Shown here: positions 30,665 to 32,710 of the stretch, piece by piece
Position numbering within the stretch: position 1 is the stretch's first letter
Layout: the number at the start of each line of letters is the position of its first letter
Assembly: GCA_041082235.1 (NCBI GenBank)
Contig: JBDOIG010000298.1
Coordinates: 1 to 32,710 of the forward strand
Direction of reading: 5' to 3'
DNA length: 32,710 nt
DNA from: CALJEL01 sp041082235
Lineage (GTDB): Bacteria; Nitrospirota; Thermodesulfovibrionia; Thermodesulfovibrionales; CALJEL01
The notes under the pieces: model-generated
Seen by the model: the letters and a program-made list of their open reading frames with translations, nothing else
Told to the model about the DNA's origin: nothing
Database searches by the model: none
Made by a program: the position numbers and the translations under genes

Positions 30665-32051
30665 GGGTCTCTGGCTGAGATTTTTTCTACTGCTTACAAC
30701 GCTTTCCCTTCTTGGTCTCTCCTCTGCCCTTATCATCAGAGAACTGAGTATAAGGGACTTCAGGGAGTATCTTGAGGCCGAGCTTGAGGACAGGGTTTAC
30801 TGGGTCATGGCAGATATAGAAGGGACCTATGAGAGATATTCTGGCTGGAATGAAGAGGCAGTATCCTATAATGTCATAAGGGCATTGATACTTGGCCTTG
30901 ATATAAAAATAATTGATAAGGACTCAGGCCTTATTATGGACAGGAAGATGGCCCTGAACAGACTTACTCCACTAATGAAGAGAAGGGTTCTTGCCCTGTC
31001 CAGAGGTGAAGAAGACAGAAACATCAGAAGTGAATTCTTATCCTATCCCCTGTTCCTTGGTGGAAAGGAGATAGGCACAGTTGATGTAAGATTTCTGAGG
31101 CCTGAAAGGGAAGAGATATTTATCAAGAGGACAAACAGGTTTCTTATAATTGCCTTGATCAGTCTTGGAGGGCTTTCAATTTTTCTAAGCATAGTGTTTG
31201 CAAGGAAATTAACAACACCCATTAGAAGACTTGCCATGGCTGCTGAGGCAATAAAAAGAGGTGAGTTTGCTGTAAGTGTCCCTGTGAAAGGCAGCAAGGA
31301 GATAGCAAGCCTTTCAGAGACCTTCAATAATATGGTAAAGGGCCTTGAACTTCAGGAAAATCTGAGGAAAAAACTTATCTCAAACATAGCCCATGAGCTC
31401 AGGACTCCGATAAGTGCCATGAGGGGAGAGCTTGAGGGAATGATAGACGGGTTGATCCCCGCTGACAGGTCTCAGCTTCGGTCACTTTATGAAGAGATAG
31501 GAAGACTGAGCAGAATAGTTGAAGGTATAGAGGATTTTACAATGGCCCAGGCAAGTGCCCTCAATCTGAAAAAAGAACCTGTTCACTTAAGGTCATTTCT
31601 TGAGGATATAATTGAACTTTATAAAAAGAGGCTCCTGGAAAAAAGAATAAACATTGAATTCCAGTGTAATGAAAAATTGATCATTGAGGCTGATCCTGAA
31701 AAACTATCCAGGATTGTTATCAACATCCTCAGTAACGCCATAAAGGCTGTTTATGAGGATGGAAGGATATGGATAAAGGCAGGAGTAGCAGGAGGAGAGG
31801 TCTTGATTGAACTTGGAGATAATGGATGCGGAATAAAGGAGGAAGATATACCTTTTATTTATGAGAGATTCTATAAAGGATTTGATGATGGTATAGGCCT
31901 TGGCCTTTCAATCGTTAAAGAGCTTGTGGATGCCCATGGAGGAAGGATAGAAGTAAGAAGCGAATATGGGAAGGGCACGATTTTCAGCATCTATTTAAAA
32001 AATCCTAAAATAAGAAACCTAAGGTATCCACAGGTAAAGAAACCTGACTGA
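30657..32051 (+). CDS. Sensor histidine kinase (two-component system B)
   Basis: A 464-aa membrane kinase: membrane helix at 7-28, periplasmic sensor of about 130 aa, helix at 162-182, HAMP, HisKA with IAHELRTPI (His246), ATPase domain with NILSNA, DNGCGI, YERFYK and GIGLGLSIV. The sensor shares the YxxxxGWNEEAV, LGLDIKIIDKDS and LMKRR patterns with the kinase at 26271-27650 (SHGRWNKQAL, LGFYIKVYDSKG, EMRKRM), so the input domains are related. Its 3' end overlaps sppA on the other strand by 33 nt. Confidence 0.94.
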   Translation: MFKGLWLRFFLLLTTLSLLGLSSALIIRELSIRDFREYLEAELEDRVYWVMADIEGTYERYSGWNEEAVSYNVIRALILGLDIKIIDKDSGLIMDRKMALNRLTPLMKRRVLALSRGEEDRNIRSEFLSYPLFLGGKEIGTVDVRFLRPEREEIFIKRTNRFLIIALISLGGLSIFLSIVFARKLTTPIRRLAMAAEAIKRGEFAVSVPVKGSKEIASLSETFNNMVKGLELQENLRKKLISNIAHELRTPISAMRGELEGMIDGLIPADRSQLRSLYEEIGRLSRIVEGIEDFTMAQASALNLKKEPVHLRSFLEDIIELYKKRLLEKRINIEFQCNEKLIIEADPEKLSRIVINILSNAIKAVYEDGRIWIKAGVAGGEVLIELGDNGCGIKEEDIPFIYERFYKGFDDGIGLGLSIVKELVDAHGGRIEVRSEYGKGTIFSIYLKNPKIRNLRYPQVKKPD

Positions 32052-32710
32052 ATCTATTCCTGAGAGCTCATTAATTGACAGGGAAAGATTTATGCCAGCC
32101 TGAGAATAATAGGTTGGCCTGTATGTGCCTGGCTTATAATATCTTATTACCCTTGCCTCTTTCATCCCCTGACTTTTTTTGAGCTCTTCAATAACATCAT
32201 TCATATAACCTATGCCATCTACAAGTTTTTCTTTAAGTGCCTGTCCTGCTGTATATACCCTTCCATCAGCAAGTCTTCTGAGGTCCTCCATTGGAAGAAT
32301 TTCTCCCCTGTTTTCCTTAATCACCTTTAAGAACCTTCCATAAAGGTCATCTATTATCTTCTGGAATATCTCTTTTTCCTCTGGAGTGGATGGCCTGAAG
32401 GGTGACCAGAAGTCCTTTTTATCACCAGATTTTACCACCTCGTGCTGTATCCCTATCTTTGCCATCAAATTTTCAGCATTGAATTTCATGGCAATGACAC
32501 CAATACTCCCGGTAATTGATGAGGGAGTTGCATAAAGCTTATCAGAGGCCATAGCAACATAATAGGCCCCTGATGCACCTATACCATCAATGGATGCATA
32601 AACTGGTATATTCTTTCTTTCCTTAAATCTTTTAATCTCATGATATATGACATCAGAGGCATTGACAGTACCGCCCGGAGAATCTATCCTCAGGACAAGC
32701 CCCCTTATAT
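32019..32710 (-). CDS. sppA: Signal peptide peptidase SppA, 36K type (5' end cut by window edge)
   Basis: Membrane-anchored serine protease that degrades cleaved signal peptides. The visible 229 residues begin inside the catalytic domain: LRIDSPGGTV, the nucleophile Ser in GIGASGAYYVAMASD, SSITGSIGVI, and the Lys general base in KSGDKKDFWSPF, then the GRVYTAGQALKEKLVDGIGY tail. An internal ATG at 32552 is not the real start, because the nucleophile and earlier domain residues lie upstream of it. The N-terminal anchor is outside the window. It converges on the kinase gene with a 33-nt overlap. Confidence 0.94.
   Translation of the reverse strand, partial: IRGLVLRIDSPGGTVNASDVIYHEIKRFKERKNIPVYASIDGIGASGAYYVAMASDKLYATPSSITGSIGVIAMKFNAENLMAKIGIQHEVVKSGDKKDFWSPFRPSTPEEKEIFQKIIDDLYGRFLKVIKENRGEILPMEDLRRLADGRVYTAGQALKEKLVDGIGYMNDVIEELKKSQGMKEARVIRYYKPGTYRPTYYSQAGINLSLSINELSGIDSVRFLYLWIP

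Noticed and set aside
32019..32552. sppA starting at the internal ATG 32552
   Set aside because: The frame continues upstream to the window edge with the catalytic Ser region (GIGASGAYYV) and LRIDSPGG; the gene is cut by the window.

Overview
The window is a dense, AT-leaning bacterial chromosome segment, with both of its edges cutting through genes. It holds about 35 protein genes and no rRNA, tRNA or CRISPR that I can see. A cytoplasmic Mvh-type [NiFe] hydrogenase with an HdrA/MvhD-like partner and a futalosine-pathway menaquinone gene point to an anaerobe. Tat genes, outer-membrane and lipoprotein genes, SPOR/RlpA and a GT9 glycosyltransferase point to a diderm. Together these fit a Nitrospirota (Thermodesulfovibrio-like) or deltaproteobacterial-grade organism; this placement is inference from gene content only.

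Layout. 1-2951 (minus): nucleotide-sugar epimerase (cut by the edge), mqnD and trpS. 3012-5470: a repeat element, a LysM lytic transglycosylase (+), a stand-alone receiver protein (-) and an XRE regulator (+) whose shared intergenic region carries a perfect palindrome. 5442-10050 (minus): an HdrA-MvhD fusion, hydrogenase small and large subunits, a small unknown protein and the maturation protease, transcribed in that order from a promoter near 10111-10139. 10418-16672 (minus): TPR membrane protein, PHP phosphoesterase, RlpA-like lipoprotein, and the conserved run trmFO-xerC-hslV-hslU. 16689-17477 (+): GT9 glycosyltransferase. 17479-22644 (minus): outer-membrane protein, TatA, TatC, unknown 92-aa protein, HEAT-repeat protein and an HD-GYP-like protein in one overlapping operon. 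22678-25388: alanine dehydrogenase (-), L,D-transpeptidase (+) and an alanine-zipper lipoprotein (-). 25444-32051: two related two-component systems facing away from each other, with DedA, a DUF167 protein, a PAP2 phosphatase and a NYN ribonuclease between or beside them. 32019-32710: 3' part of sppA (-).

Most genes are housekeeping, cell-envelope or signalling genes. The parts most worth a second look are: (i) the HdrA-like half of the hydrogenase partner, which has no cysteine before residue 323 and a broken dinucleotide-binding glycine motif, so it has lost the parts HdrA normally uses near its N terminus; (ii) a MITE-like family of about 150-170 bp with inverted ends (1767-1936, 3012-3162, 28353-28520, and a probable relic near 23797-23896), one copy of which runs in frame into mqnD; (iii) a repeated promoter design in which the -10 box ends only 5-8 nt before the start codon, implying leaderless mRNAs at many transcription-unit starts; and (iv) palindromes that sit exactly between -35 and -10 boxes.
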